A stretch of DNA of 64,000 bases. Source: Amorphophallus konjac. Its lineage: Eukaryota > Streptophyta > Magnoliopsida > Alismatales > Araceae. The notes beneath the pieces were generated by a model. It was not told where the DNA came from, ran no database searches, and saw nothing but the letters and a program-made list of their open reading frames with translations. Location: the NCBI GenBank assembly GCA_022559845.1, contig CM040117.1, forward strand, positions 148,246,732 through 148,310,731, in the 5' to 3' direction. The translations under genes and the position numbers were made by a program. This document shows positions 23,686 to 34,001 of the stretch, in pieces (positions within the stretch are counted from its first letter, which is position 1; each line of letters opens with the position of its first letter).

Positions 23686-24903
23686 GACTATCCTCTCATC
23701 CCGGGTGCGAGGAGATTCATGAAGATCCAATGGCTCCCACTTCTCTTGTCCAAGATTACACTTGACCCACGCTCCATGTTATCGTGATGGCACCTCCTTG
23801 GCTTTGTAACTCATGCAAAACACTATAATGATGTGTATTTTGATTGGGCCGCCATGGGAGCCCTTATAGAGATATGGCACCCGCACACACACACATTCTT
23901 ATTTCCCACTTTTGAAGCCACAATACTCCTAGAGGAGGTGGAGATGTTGCTTGGCTTGAAGAAGATGAAGCAAGGTGAGGAAAACAAGATGGCGGACATG
24001 CCGAGGCACGGAAGTGCGATGGAAACATTAGCAGGCCTCATCCCAAGATCAAAGATAATTGATCAAATCCGAGTGCACAAAGGTATTAATTTGATGAAGT
24101 TAGCATCATGGGTATACAAGGGACTGGGGCGAGCCAAAGAGGACGAGATGGAGAACATCATGAAGGCCTTTGTGATATGCATCGCAGGAGCCTTACTCTT
24201 CCCATCGATGGATGATGTCCTGGAAGAAGAGCAATTGAGTGCAATATGTGAGATATGGGAGGGAAAGAGGATAGGTCCGGCGGTGCTGGCTTACCTCTAT
24301 AGCGGGCTTACCTCAGCTTCCATGGGGAGACCATTCTACGGGTCAGCACTTCTCTTCACTTGCTGGGTTGATCTTCACTTCAAGTTCGACCCATGTGAGG
24401 CAGACCAAGGTGCTTCATGGATGTTTTTCAAGAGCCCTCTTCATTATATGAGGGGCGCACTAGGCTTACACGAGAGGGTATCCAACCGGGTACCCAAATC
24501 AAAGAAGAGGACAGAATGGCGAGATCACTTCAAAGCCATGCCACGGGATATGTTTACTTGCGCCCCTGGGATCCTCAAGACTCAAGATGTTCGTGCCCGT
24601 CTCTCCCTTGGCGTGGAACTTTGCTTGATAGGTGCCACCGAGTTCATCTTTTATAACGTTCACTGATGCCACTCTCAACTCGGTCTCCCTCGCCATCCCT
24701 TCGAAGAAGCTTCTCATCTACCTCCAATCAAGACAAGAGACTTAGGTACTAAAGAAGATGAGGAGGAGATCAAGACAATCCAAGCACTTTGGAAGATTGG
24801 AGAGCTACACCGGCCCGCGGAACACATCGAAGAGGATCAAGAGTTATGCATTTCTTATGTACTCTCCCTCAAAAATCTAAGGCCCAAAGTGGCTCACGCA
24901 TGA
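23686..24903 (+). pseudogene. DUF7745 (PMD-related) protein, decayed
   Basis: One reading frame from the acceptor at 23685 to the TGA at 24901 encodes about 400 residues, broken by TGA codons at 23785-23787 and 24664-24666. Diagnostic segments are IEIWHPHTHTFLFPTFEAT followed by LLEEVEMLLGL, then a KAFVICIAGALLFPSMD core, a PAVLAYLYSGLTSAS helix and FYGSALLFTCWVDLHFKF. This order matches DUF7745, a plant-specific relative of PMD often found in repeats; its biochemical role is unknown. An upstream exon is likely (roughly 23370-23599, containing GRKFYPYEYSPLKVP), joined by an 86-nt GT-AG intron (23600-23685), but its frame is broken. Dyad units lie just upstream. Confidence 0.75.
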
Positions 24904-25510
24904 TGTACCTGATTGTTCCACTTTAATGAATAATGATTTTATTCCAATGAGCCAAAAATATGTGTTTAAGTATGATTTTCTTCCAAAAATTCATGATTCA
25001 GTCCCAAACATTATGTCTCTGCGAAAAGGGGTGACTGCCCAAGTGGTCTCGACTTCAGAATCATTTTCCAGTAAAGTCCGAGAAATGGCGCCCAACGAAA
25101 GAGTCGTGTATTAGTTAATTGCCCAGTAATTCAGACTCAAACCCTTGGGGTCCAGATTGAAACGCGCCCTGATTGTTAGTCGTTCATTCATAAAATTGCA
25201 CCCCAAAACGAAGTCGCACATTCTTTTCACACGATTTTCCATGCAACCGTACGTCCATAGGGCACGACCTCACTGTCAGTCACGTTTCAAGAAAATTCTT
25301 TTGAAAATATAATCAGTGCCTCCATGTTCTGCCGTCCATTCAAGGAGATACACCCTATTAATAAGTCATGTATTCTTTCAAATTCCAAAAGCCAAAGCCA
25401 TTTTTTTCTTTTTCCTCTTTCTTCATTTCCCATTTCCCTTTTCATTTTCTCTTTGTTTCCTCCTTCTCCGACTCTGGTGACCCCTTTCTCTTTCTCTCTC
25501 TTTCTCTCTC
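24904..25510 (+). other. Intergenic stretch upstream of the MAIN-like PMD gene
   Basis: No gene. Two 20-nt dyad units, GCGCCCTGATTGTTAGTCGT (25164) and ACGATTTTCCATGCAACCGT (25231), are followed by a long pyrimidine tract (about 25400-25510, TTTCTCTCTC) that runs up to the ATG pair at 25511. The tract looks like a plant 5' leader. I see no clear TATA box. Confidence 0.45.
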
Positions 25511-25722
25511 ATGATGGCGTCCACGAGTGGCTCGATGCCAGGGAAGTGCCAGCGCATCCTTGCGCCGACCGTTGTTGACCTGGAAGCAGCGAAGGAGGCC
25601 GCGGCGGGCACGGCGGCGGGAGATGAAGCGGTCGGGGAAGCGGCTCCCGCGGCGGCGATGGTGGAAGGTGAGGCGGCCGGCGAGGACGTCCTCACGGCGA
25701 CAGAGGAGGCGGAAGAAGCCGA

Positions 25723-25763
25723 GGAAGAAGAAGAAGAAGAAGAAGAAGAAGAAGAAGAAGAAG
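25723..25763 (+). repeat. (GAA)n microsatellite coding for poly-Glu
   Basis: A GAA run inside exon 1 of the PMD gene encodes about 14 consecutive Glu residues. The opposite-strand frames give poly-Ser or poly-Phe and are not genes. Confidence 0.9.
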
Positions 25764-26058
25764 GAGAGGAAGGAGACGGCGGAGGAGCACCGCCACCACG
25801 CCCCCCCTCCTCGCCAACCAATGCGGGGTGGGCTGATGGACCTGCAACCCAGAAGGTAGGCCTGCATTTTTTTTTCTTTTCTCTTTTTTAAAAAAAAAAC
25901 GTATCATTTTTGCATGGTAAGAAGAAGGGGGAATTAAAAAAGACAAAGGGGATGGGCGTGAATTTAAAAAGTAAGGGAATAGATGACCAGGAAGTTAGTC
26001 GTTATTATTATTATTTTTTATTTTTTAAAACAACAAAAAAAATGAAGGAAGGGGGAGA

Positions 26059-26235
26059 GAGAATGGGAATGGGCGACCATGCGTGCAGTCGTCCTTTTTT
26101 TATTTTTAATTAATGAAGAGGGAGAGAGAGAATGGGAATGGGCGACCATGAGTGCAGTCGTCCATTTTTTTTGAAGACTAAGAGAGAGAGAGAAAATGGG
26201 AATGGGCGACCATGAGTGCAGTCGTCCATTTTTTT
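26059..26235 (+). repeat. Three copies of a purine-rich plus GCGACC/GTCGT dyad unit in intron 1
   Basis: A GGGAGAGAGAATGGGAATGG-like segment followed by a 20-nt dyad and a T-run occurs three times, with dyads at 26073-26092, 26142-26161 and 26206-26225. The dyads are GCGACCATGCGTGCAGTCGT once and GCGACCATGAGTGCAGTCGT twice. They lie within the long first intron of the PMD gene. Related units follow the gene at 31319-31448. Confidence 0.85.
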
Positions 26236-28372
26236 TTTCTTTCTTTTTTTTTTGCATTTATGTTATCTTTACGACTGACCCCTCTCTTTTTTTCTATGCA
26301 GGGGTTGATGAGGACGCGCTTCTCGTGGGTGTTAGTGTTTGTGGCATACCATGGGCTGCCGGACTTCCAGAAGGCGCGAGTGGAGGCGATGGGGTTCAGC
26401 GCCTTCCTGAGCATCGAGCCGATGAGGCCAAACTTGGTGCTCATTCAGGTATTGAGGGAGAGATAGGACTGAGCTAGCTGGGCCTTCCTTATGCCGTGGG
26501 GGCATATGGTGCCCAGCCTGGAGGATGTGGCACGGATTACTTGGCTGAGAGTGGATGGGGAGGCCATGAGCAGAGTGACCTTCCCAGATTATACCGAGAT
26601 GGCCCAGAGGCTGCTAAGGCTGGAGACCATGCTAGGGGATCCCAGGGATTGCCAGACAGTTTATCGGGTAGAGCTGATGGAGACCCTAGGACTTACTGAG
26701 GCACGGCAAAGGGTAGGTGAATCACTAGAGGAGTTTGCACAGAGGATGACCTTGAAGGCCAAGATGGCCAACTGTAAGGATCCGGCCCATAGGGAGAGAG
26801 TAGATATGGACATGAGGCGGTTCTTACTCTTCATGCTGGGGAGGTTATTGCTGGTGACAAAGGGAGATGACGTGAACTGTAGATTTTTGGGGATACTGGA
26901 GGACCTGGATAGAGTGGGGCAGTACGCCTGGGGCACTGCCATGCTGGCACACATGATAGCTGACCTGTCCACCGGGACGGGCCGAGAGACGACGGTCAGT
27001 GGCTTTTCACCTTTTCTTCAGGTATGCATTCCTTATGCTCATGCCTTATGTTTATACTCATGTTCATGCATGCTTATGAATGACTATGATTGTGACTGAT
27101 GCTAATGCTTTATGGATGCAGGTGTGGAGCCATCTATACATGCCGATGGATCGGGTTAGCGTGCGACACCCTGACGCGTACCCCCTAGCACGATGCTGGC
27201 TACCGTGGGTATCTGGTGCGCCACACTCCTACGAGCTCGTAGCCCTCCGACGAGAGTTTCGCGACTACCTGGCTTCCATGGTATGTATGCAATTGTGATC
27301 TATGTCCCTTAATTTCCTACTTATGATGTTCCAATGATGGTATGTATGCATGCAGGTTGTTTGGAGACCGTACCTCAACATGCTCGACGAGGGCCAGCCA
27401 TGGGTAGTGTCGGGTCGACCCCGATTTTGGTGCGAGATTTGGGTGCATTGCCTGAATGAGATTGAGCCCGTCAGGCTACGCTTAGTGATGAGGACACTCG
27501 GCCTACACTAGGAGTGGGTCGAGTTCTCCGAGCCGCTCGGGATTGGGCGGAACTCCCACGGGAGGACCAAGACATCCGACTGGCGGCTGTGGTTCCTGGA
27601 GCAGTTCGTCGACTGGCAGAGTGGCGGCACCCTAGTCATTTCCCAGGCGTAGGATAGCTCAGCATATTTACAGTGCTATTGGGAGACGTATGCCGGTCGG
27701 CCTCAGATGAGGCCCAGAGGGGTAAGTGTGCCATGTTTTTATCCCTATATGCTTATGAAAAATGTTGACCAACATGCAACAAATGCAGGATGCTCGTGAT
27801 GAGGTGGTGATAGACTTACAGGTCCACCTCCACAGCGTAGAGGCACAACTCGCGACTACGCGAGTGAATCTAGAGACCCTGGTGAGTATGCATTAACTAC
27901 ATGCCCTGTTGATTATTCCTAAATTCTTGTTGTCTGACCACTGACCATCTCAAATGAATGTAGCGTGCCCAACAGAGAGCGGTGACAGAAGGAGCAGGCG
28001 GTGCCTCCTCCAGCTCGGGAGTTTAGGCGGCTGAGATTATCTCTTTAGAGGAGAGACTGGCCAGTACGGTGGCATGAGCCGAAGCCGCGGAGCGTGACTT
28101 GGTGACTCGGGTGAGTTCAAAGAATAGATAAATGCACTTTTTTTTCAAAGATAAATATTCAAAAAAGTGAATGGTGATGTTTCAGGCTACAGAGCTACAG
28201 GAGGCACTGACCCAAGTAGCCATGGCGGGCACAGAGCTCACGATTCGCGATCAGCGGGTCGCGGAGCTAGAGGAGACGATGAGGCGGCGAGAGGAGTTGC
28301 CCAGTGATATAATGGAGATGAGGATCCTCTTCGAGGTGGAGAGGAGAGACCATGCCGGAGAGAGGGAGGAGC

Positions 28373-30573
28373 ATGGAAACTCTCACTGGATATAAGCATC
28401 AGTCTCATGGTTTTTCCTCAGTCGGATCCATAACATCCAAAATCTCACTGGATATAAGCATCAGTCCCATGGTTTTTCCTATCTCGGGGTTCCCCTCAAG
28501 ATTGGTAGATACAAGCTGGCAGATTTTAGCTATCTCATTGACAAAGTGTAGTATAAGTAGGAAGGTTGGAAATCGAAACTCTTATCTAAGGCTGGTAGAC
28601 GTGTTCTCATCCAGACAATTCTTAAGAGCATTCCTGTCTACCTTGCTTCGGCTATTTCTATCCCCAAAGCGGTGATGCACACTATTGACAAACTCTGTGC
28701 GGATTTTTTTGGGAGTGGTTTCGAAGGGGGCAAGCGCAGGCACTGGGTGGCTTGGGATGCGATACAGAAACCTGTTGATGAAAGGGGGCTGGGCATTCGG
28801 AGCCTTCAGCTTGTCCAGGTCTCCCTTGCTACTAAGGCTCTTTGGAATATTGTTCATGGTTCCTCATTATGGTCGTGTTATGCCAAGAAGAGATTTCTCA
28901 AAACCCACTTAGCTGATATTGCTAAACCTTTCCCCGCAGGAATGGGGTTGAATGCTTTTCTGCTAGCCCGTAACCTTGTCCTTGATAACTCACAGTGGTT
29001 CATCGGCAATGGTTCTACTGCTGATTTTTTCAGAGATAATTGGCTTGGTGGGGGACCAATTTTACAAACACTGTCCAACGGGAGACTGAATATCTTTTGG
29101 TTGTTCATGCCGCTTCTATGCGTGATGTTATCAATAACCCTGATCATTGTGCTTGGCGCTTTCTATCCTCCACACAGTTTACTCCTTGTCCTTCTCTTCA
29201 CATGGATAATGATACTTGTGTCTGGACAGCAGATGCTTGAGGTAGTTTCACTGTCCGCTCTGCTATTCGGGTACTTCAGCCTGGTGGTGTTCGCCGACCG
29301 GCCTAGCAAAAGCTTTGGCACTCTGCTTTTGCGCCAAGAGCGGCCATGCACACTTGGAAATTGCTCCATCGTGCTGTGACGATGGATAGCCGAGTTGTGG
29401 ACTGCGGCATTCAACTGGCCTCCAAATGTGATTGCTACAATTCGCCACAGCTCGAAGACTTAAATCATGTTTTCCTATTTGGTGAGGTGGCTTCTGAGTT
29501 ATGGACGTGGATCATGCCTCTTCTTAGTAAGAGGGTGAATCTTAGCAATCAGATTACAGTTCGCGTCTAGAGTATTCTAAACAACACTAACTTGAAGTCT
29601 GCCATTAGCTTCTGTGGTCTCTATGCCACCATCTTAATCCTTTGGGAGATCTGGAAGTCGAGATGCTCACAGCGGTTCGAAGGTCAGCTGTGCAATACTC
29701 TCCATATCAAAAGATCAATTCTATCTTCTCTTAGTCATGCTATGGCCAAATTGGACTTCCACTATCCTGTCTCTTTTGAACAAGTAGCCTGCCTGGGCTT
29801 CTATAACCTCAGGCCCCGTGTTAAACTTAAACCTCCAATTCTTGTCAAATGCTGTCTGTCGCTAAGCCTTTTCATGCTCCACATTGATGGTGCATCGAAG
29901 GGGAATCCCGGTCCATGTGGTGGTGGGGGTTGTATCCGGGACTCGCAAGGGAAGCTGCATATCGCCTTTGCTTTCCATTACGGCAATGGCTCGAGTATCC
30001 TGGCTGAAGCACGAGCACTGCATGATGGTTTGGCTTTAGCTACTAGCGGGTCCTTCACTTTGTCGACTATATACTCTGATAGTATTGTGATGGTTGATGC
30101 TGTCCGCAAGGGAGACTACCCTTGCTAGGTTACTCTTCCATGGTGGGCGAGAATTATGAGGATGGTCTCTCTATCCAATTGCCCGGTGAGACATACCTAC
30201 AGAGAAGGGAATCAGGTGGCAGATGCGCTAGCGAACTATGCATGCTCGCATCAATACAACAAGGTGTTTTCCATTACAAGGATTTACCGGACAAAGCTAG
30301 AGGGGCGTTGGTTATGGATAAGGCTGGCATCCCCGCCATTAGATTTCCATAACCTTGTTATTTTTTCTTCTCTTCTCTCCCTATCTTCTGTTTGGTTCCA
30401 GAGTTGTATCTCAGGGGTATGCCTCGCAGCTACTGTAATCCGGTTCCTTTGAATAAAATTTTGGCCTAAGGTGTCTAGTCTAGGGGAGTGGGAACATCTC
30501 TCCCTCCTAGGGATAGGAGACCTGAACAAATGCCTTAGGCGGTTTAACCAAAAAAAAGAAAAAAAGAAAAAAA
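28373..30573 (+). mobile_element. 5'-truncated plant LINE (L1-type) in the PMD gene's last exon
   Basis: Flanked by a perfect 14-bp target duplication AGAGAGGGAGGAGC (28359-28372 and 30574-30587; the first A may be part of the A-tail). It ends in an A-rich tail (about 30550-30574) with a polyadenylation-like AATAAA near 30454. Only the 3' part of ORF2 is present, as usual for LINEs. Removing it restores the PMD reading frame across the junction. Near its 5' end a 39-bp segment is repeated at 28381-28419 and 28443-28481. Confidence 0.92.
28430..30352 (+). pseudogene. LINE ORF2 3' part: RT C-terminus, zinc-binding RT region, RNase H
   Basis: In order: the RT thumb-proximal part (FSYLGVPLKIGRYKLADF), a KAGRRVLIQTILKSIPVYLA segment, a DFFRDNWLGGGPIL motif, and a zf-RVT-like region with DLNHVFLFGEVASELWTW. 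An RNase H of the plant LINE type follows: LHIDGASKGNPGPCGGGG, ILAEARALHDGL, YSDSIVMVD and GNQVADALANYA, showing the D-E-D-D catalytic set. Frameshifts occur near 29060-29380, and a TAG at 30126-30128 sits inside RNase H. Truncated and inactive. Confidence 0.88.
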
Positions 30574-30895
30574 AGAGAGGGAGGAGCGACTTGCGTGGGA
30601 GCGCAAGCTTGCGGAGCTGAGGATGCGACTGGCCGTCACGGAGGAGCGGTTGAGGATTATCGAGGAGCACCTACAGAGGGGCCGCGAGTGAGCACGGGTT
30701 GCGGGACATTCCAGCGCCTTCGCCAGCACAGGGTACTTAGCAGGTTCCTCGACTTGGCAGAGGAACGAGGCAGAGGCGCGAGCGCGAGCTGGTGGGTCGG
30801 CTGCCACTCAGGGATCCATGCGCGCACCACGATCCCGTCGCCAGGACGAGAGTGAGGTGGAGAGTAGGAGAAAGGAGAGTGGAGGTGATAGTTAA

Positions 30896-31749
30896 AGACA
30901 TGTTGTTGTACCCTTCCCCTTTTGATACTTGTATATGCTTGATAGAAATGTAAGGAAAAGCATGCTTTTACCTTCACATTACCCGTTACTTGAGTGTGGT
31001 TCTGTTGTGTTCTCTTGTGCTCCCGCCTCTCCTATGCTTTCGCCTTCTCTGTGCCCTGTGTTATGCTTTCAACAAACAGGTTAGTTAATCTGTTTGGCTT
31101 GGCCCCTTGCTCAATAAGCAAGGGGGACTCCTTCTGGCCTTGATTCAAGGTCAAGGGGCCAAGCCTTTAATCAACTATGGCGAATGAAGAAAAGAGTTGA
31201 GTGGTAATGCAACATGTAAGCAGGCAGATGCAAACGAGAATGGAAGAGATGATTACTCATAATGCAAGCATGTGGATGATTTTTTTTGGAATTTTCTTTT
31301 GAAAATAAAAGGGAAACGGCGACCAGGACAGAGGTCGCATTTTTTTAATGGGAGAGAGAGGGAAAGGCGACCATAGGATCGGTCGTGATTTTTTTTTTAA
31401 TGGGAGAGAAAGGGAAGGACGACCAGAGGATCGGTTGTGATTTTTTTTTGAAGACTTAGCATGGTACATATGTCATAAAACCTTACTCAATCACCGTCTT
31501 AAATTCATTAATCATTCCTAAATAACTTAACCAGGGGTCAACGTGCTTGAAATTGCTTTTACTCGAAATCTCTCGTGGCACAGCCTCCTAAGTCCATCTC
31601 TATCATCCTGCGAGTTTATGACATACCATAAGGGGAGGAGAAGAAAAACTAGGGAAAGCCCACGAGGAGGTTCGGGAAGTCGGGAGATTTTCCTCCCCTA
31701 CCCTATTGCCTGTTGGGGTTCGATCTTTGGCTTAGAGAATCTTTTTTGA
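30896..31749. repeat. Non-coding region with three more GCGACC dyads
   Basis: Downstream of the PMD stop. Exact 20-nt units are GCGACCAGGACAGAGGTCGC (31319), GCGACCATAGGATCGGTCGT (31367) and ACGACCAGAGGATCGGTTGT (31429). Each is followed by a T-run and, for the last two, preceded by GGGAGAGA, as in intron 1. No gene is supported in the remainder. Confidence 0.7.
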
Positions 31750-33960
31750 TGTGACACGACCTAGGATGTTTGATGAAGCCTTAGGAATATAGCAACTAAT
31801 CTATCAATCTCTCGGACCTAGCAAGCAAACAAGATTCACGGACCGGCAACTTCACTCGAGCGGACTCTCCCGCTAAGCACACATTAGTTCCCGTAGGCAA
31901 CTTGGAGATGGTGGTGAGGGTCCGAGATGGGACCTCGCGGCTCCAAGGATTGGCTAGATTAAGGTTGAACCCCTAAGGGTCCTAGGATGCCCACTCTCGG
32001 GGGCGGCCAGCACGCCTAGGGCGTGGGAGGTAATGGCTCTCTCACAACTCGCCCGCGGTAGTCACTCACACAATAGTAATTCAGGATCAGGCACTCACTT
32101 ACTGTCCGACGGCACTAGCGGCAATACTAAACCAACAATGGAAAGAAACCAGCAAAGGGGTAACCAAAGCTCACCTGACCGGTGTGAAGACACCGATCCC
32201 GGCCAGAGACGAGGGCGAGCGAGGAACCGTGGGCTTACCCGCACGCCGCGTCGATGAAGCTTCAACCTAAAATTTCAATTTACATGCACTACGCCCCTTG
32301 CAAGAGGGTTGGACTAGGGGTGGGGATTAGTTTTTATTACCAAAATGTACCTCCACGTACGGAGGGGCGATCAGTCGGCCAGGCGGGGTGGGGAAAACTA
32401 CGCTAGAAGCCGAAGTGGACGAAGATCGTCGGTTCTGCCAGCCCTATGAAACAGCGGATAGATAGTCGGTGTTGACGCCGCTGCGGACTGCCCCGAACTC
32501 TGTTTACAACGAAACTAGAGGCAAAACCTCCTTGGTTGACCCAGGATGTCATCGGGATTTTTGAGGATTTTCTTGTTGGCGACGATGGTCGAGGCAGAGG
32601 CGTGAACAGGGTTGCAGGCTTCTGATTCTGGTAGCTTATGTGTCACTACAGCAGGAAGGCGAGGACACCACGGTTGCTCCCAAGCTTTGATTCAGGCGAG
32701 GCTAGAGTCATTGGATTCGTGGTCGAACCCTCTTCGAAAGAAGACCTACGGGGATTCCGTCGGAGGTCGGAGCTGATCGTGACAGCCTGAGAAGTGGGAG
32801 GGGTCGGATCTATCTTTAGTCAGACTGACATGCGCACTAATGGTAGGAAATTCGGAACTTTGTGCTTCTGGCTTCAAACGATGCTCCGCTTTTTGGCGAT
32901 GCTAGGGGACTTGGAGGAGAACGTTTCAGCCAAGCGCTGCTCCAAGAAGCTCAGAACTCTGGTCGTGGTAGCCTCTGCAATCTACTTTTGGATGACTGTC
33001 AAGAGGAGGATGCGCAGTCTAGCAATGTCGGCTCTCCTGGGCTGCCACGAACTCAGACTGGGATGAGACCACCACCGTTGCGAAGAGGATTGGGAGACGC
33101 TTCCAATGGTATATGGTATGTCCTCTGAAGCTTCTTGGTGATGATGTGGCAGCCTCAAAAAGTCACTGGTACTCTGCTGCCTACGAGCTGGGAATTGGAT
33201 GAAGGTGTAGGGTTGTGTGTATGAGGGTGGGATGGCCAAGGGAAGCAAGGGGAAATGGGGAGGGCGACCAGGGTAGGAAGGGGGTGTTGGGGAGGGGTGA
33301 GGGGCAGCCAGCAAGGGAGGGAGATTCAAATTTGGCCTAGGGTTTAAACCCCTTCAGCCTTGGGGAGATGAAAGGGTGCTTGGGAAAGGGTAGTGGGTGG
33401 TTGGGGGTTGGAGGGTGGCTTGGAGATTGGTGGGTTCTCCCTTGGGACTAGGGGTGGAGTAAAGAGGTGTTGTGGGAAGTTGTGGTGACTATTGAATGAG
33501 GGGAGGAGAGAGAGAAAGTAGGTGGGAGGGGGAGGAGAGAGAAAGGGGATAGGGGAAATGGCTTCTCACCAAATGAACTCAATTTTCTAGACTCACAATA
33601 ATAGATCTTCATTAGCTTAAAATGGGGAGATGGGGTCCTATTTATAGGGAACTCACATTTTACAATAAGTCCCTGACTTTTGGAACATTGACTAGACAAC
33701 CAAGGGGGAAAGGGGCGCCCCTGGGCTTGACCACATGTTGGGCCCAATTAGCTAATATAATGGCCCAAATAATATATGACTTATGAAAATAACTCTCTAA
33801 CCTAGGTACTGGACTCAAATAAAAGGAAAATTACAATGATATGACTCAAATAAAATATAAAAATTACATGACTCGACTGCAGAAAAATGTAACCGACACA
33901 ATGGAGCCATGATGGCGAGCAATAGGAGCTTGGAAAAATGTGAAGGGCGAGCGATGCCCC
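31750..33960 (-). mobile_element. LTR-like block of the minus-strand Tat element
   Basis: Read on the minus strand this block follows a G-rich tract and ends (plus strand left edge, 31750) in CGTGTCACA, close to the CGTGTCTACA end of the other Tat-like LTR. It has a canonical TATA box on the minus strand at 33638-33646. No coding sequence is convincing, although short open frames exist. The right border is not fixed because no TG start was found exactly after the G-rich tract. It is assigned as the 3' LTR of the element whose pol lies at 49043-54979, once Tekay-2 is removed. Confidence 0.45.
33638..33646 (-). promoter_or_regulatory. TATA box, minus strand
   Basis: TATAAATAG on the minus strand inside CCCTATAAATAGGACCCC. 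A long purine/pyrimidine-biased leader follows downstream (33470-33560). Consistent with an LTR promoter. Confidence 0.6.
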
Positions 33961-34001
33961 CATTATTTTTATTTTCCCTTACCCCTTTTGGGGATGCATG
34001 C
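33961..34001 (-). other. Putative polypurine tract of the Tat element, left of Tekay-2
   Basis: The minus strand reads AAAAGGGGTAAGGGAAAATA and then AATGGGGGCATC, a G-rich tract like the one at 4361-4376. It includes the left CATGC copy (33997-34001) of the Tekay-2 target duplication. Confidence 0.5.

Larger units (their letters stand above)
25511..30895 (+). pseudogene. MAIN-like plant mobile domain gene, seven exons, last exon split by a LINE
   Basis: Exons: 25511-25855, 26302-27021, 27122-27280, 27356-27721, 27789-27881, 27964-28110, and 28186-28372 continuing at 30588-30895. All introns have GT-AG ends and are phase 0. Exon 1 encodes an Ala/Glu-rich N-terminus with a poly-Glu run. Exon 2 holds the PMD core: PSLEDVARITWLRVDG, a MRRFLLFMLGRLLL helix and QYAWGTAMLAHMIADL. 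Exons 3-4 continue the domain (VWRPYLNML, RLVMRTLGL). Exons 5-7 are heptad-like (LQVHLHSVEAQLATTRVNLE) and predict a coiled coil. Seven in-frame stops occur at 26464, 26470, 27509, 27650, 28024, 28075 and 30689, yet every splice site is intact. Arabidopsis homologues (MAIN, MAIL1) repress transposons together with a PP7-like phosphatase. Whether this copy was a host gene or transposon cargo cannot be settled here. Confidence 0.85.

Noticed and set aside
25423..25946. Minus-strand frames with poly-Ser, poly-Phe or poly-Leu runs
   Set aside because: They are shadows of the GAA-rich first exon of the plus-strand PMD gene, whose splice sites and homology support the plus strand.
32033..33329. Frames of 74-115 codons in the LTR-like block
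   Set aside because: No domain, biased composition, and an LTR context with a TATA box on the opposite strand.
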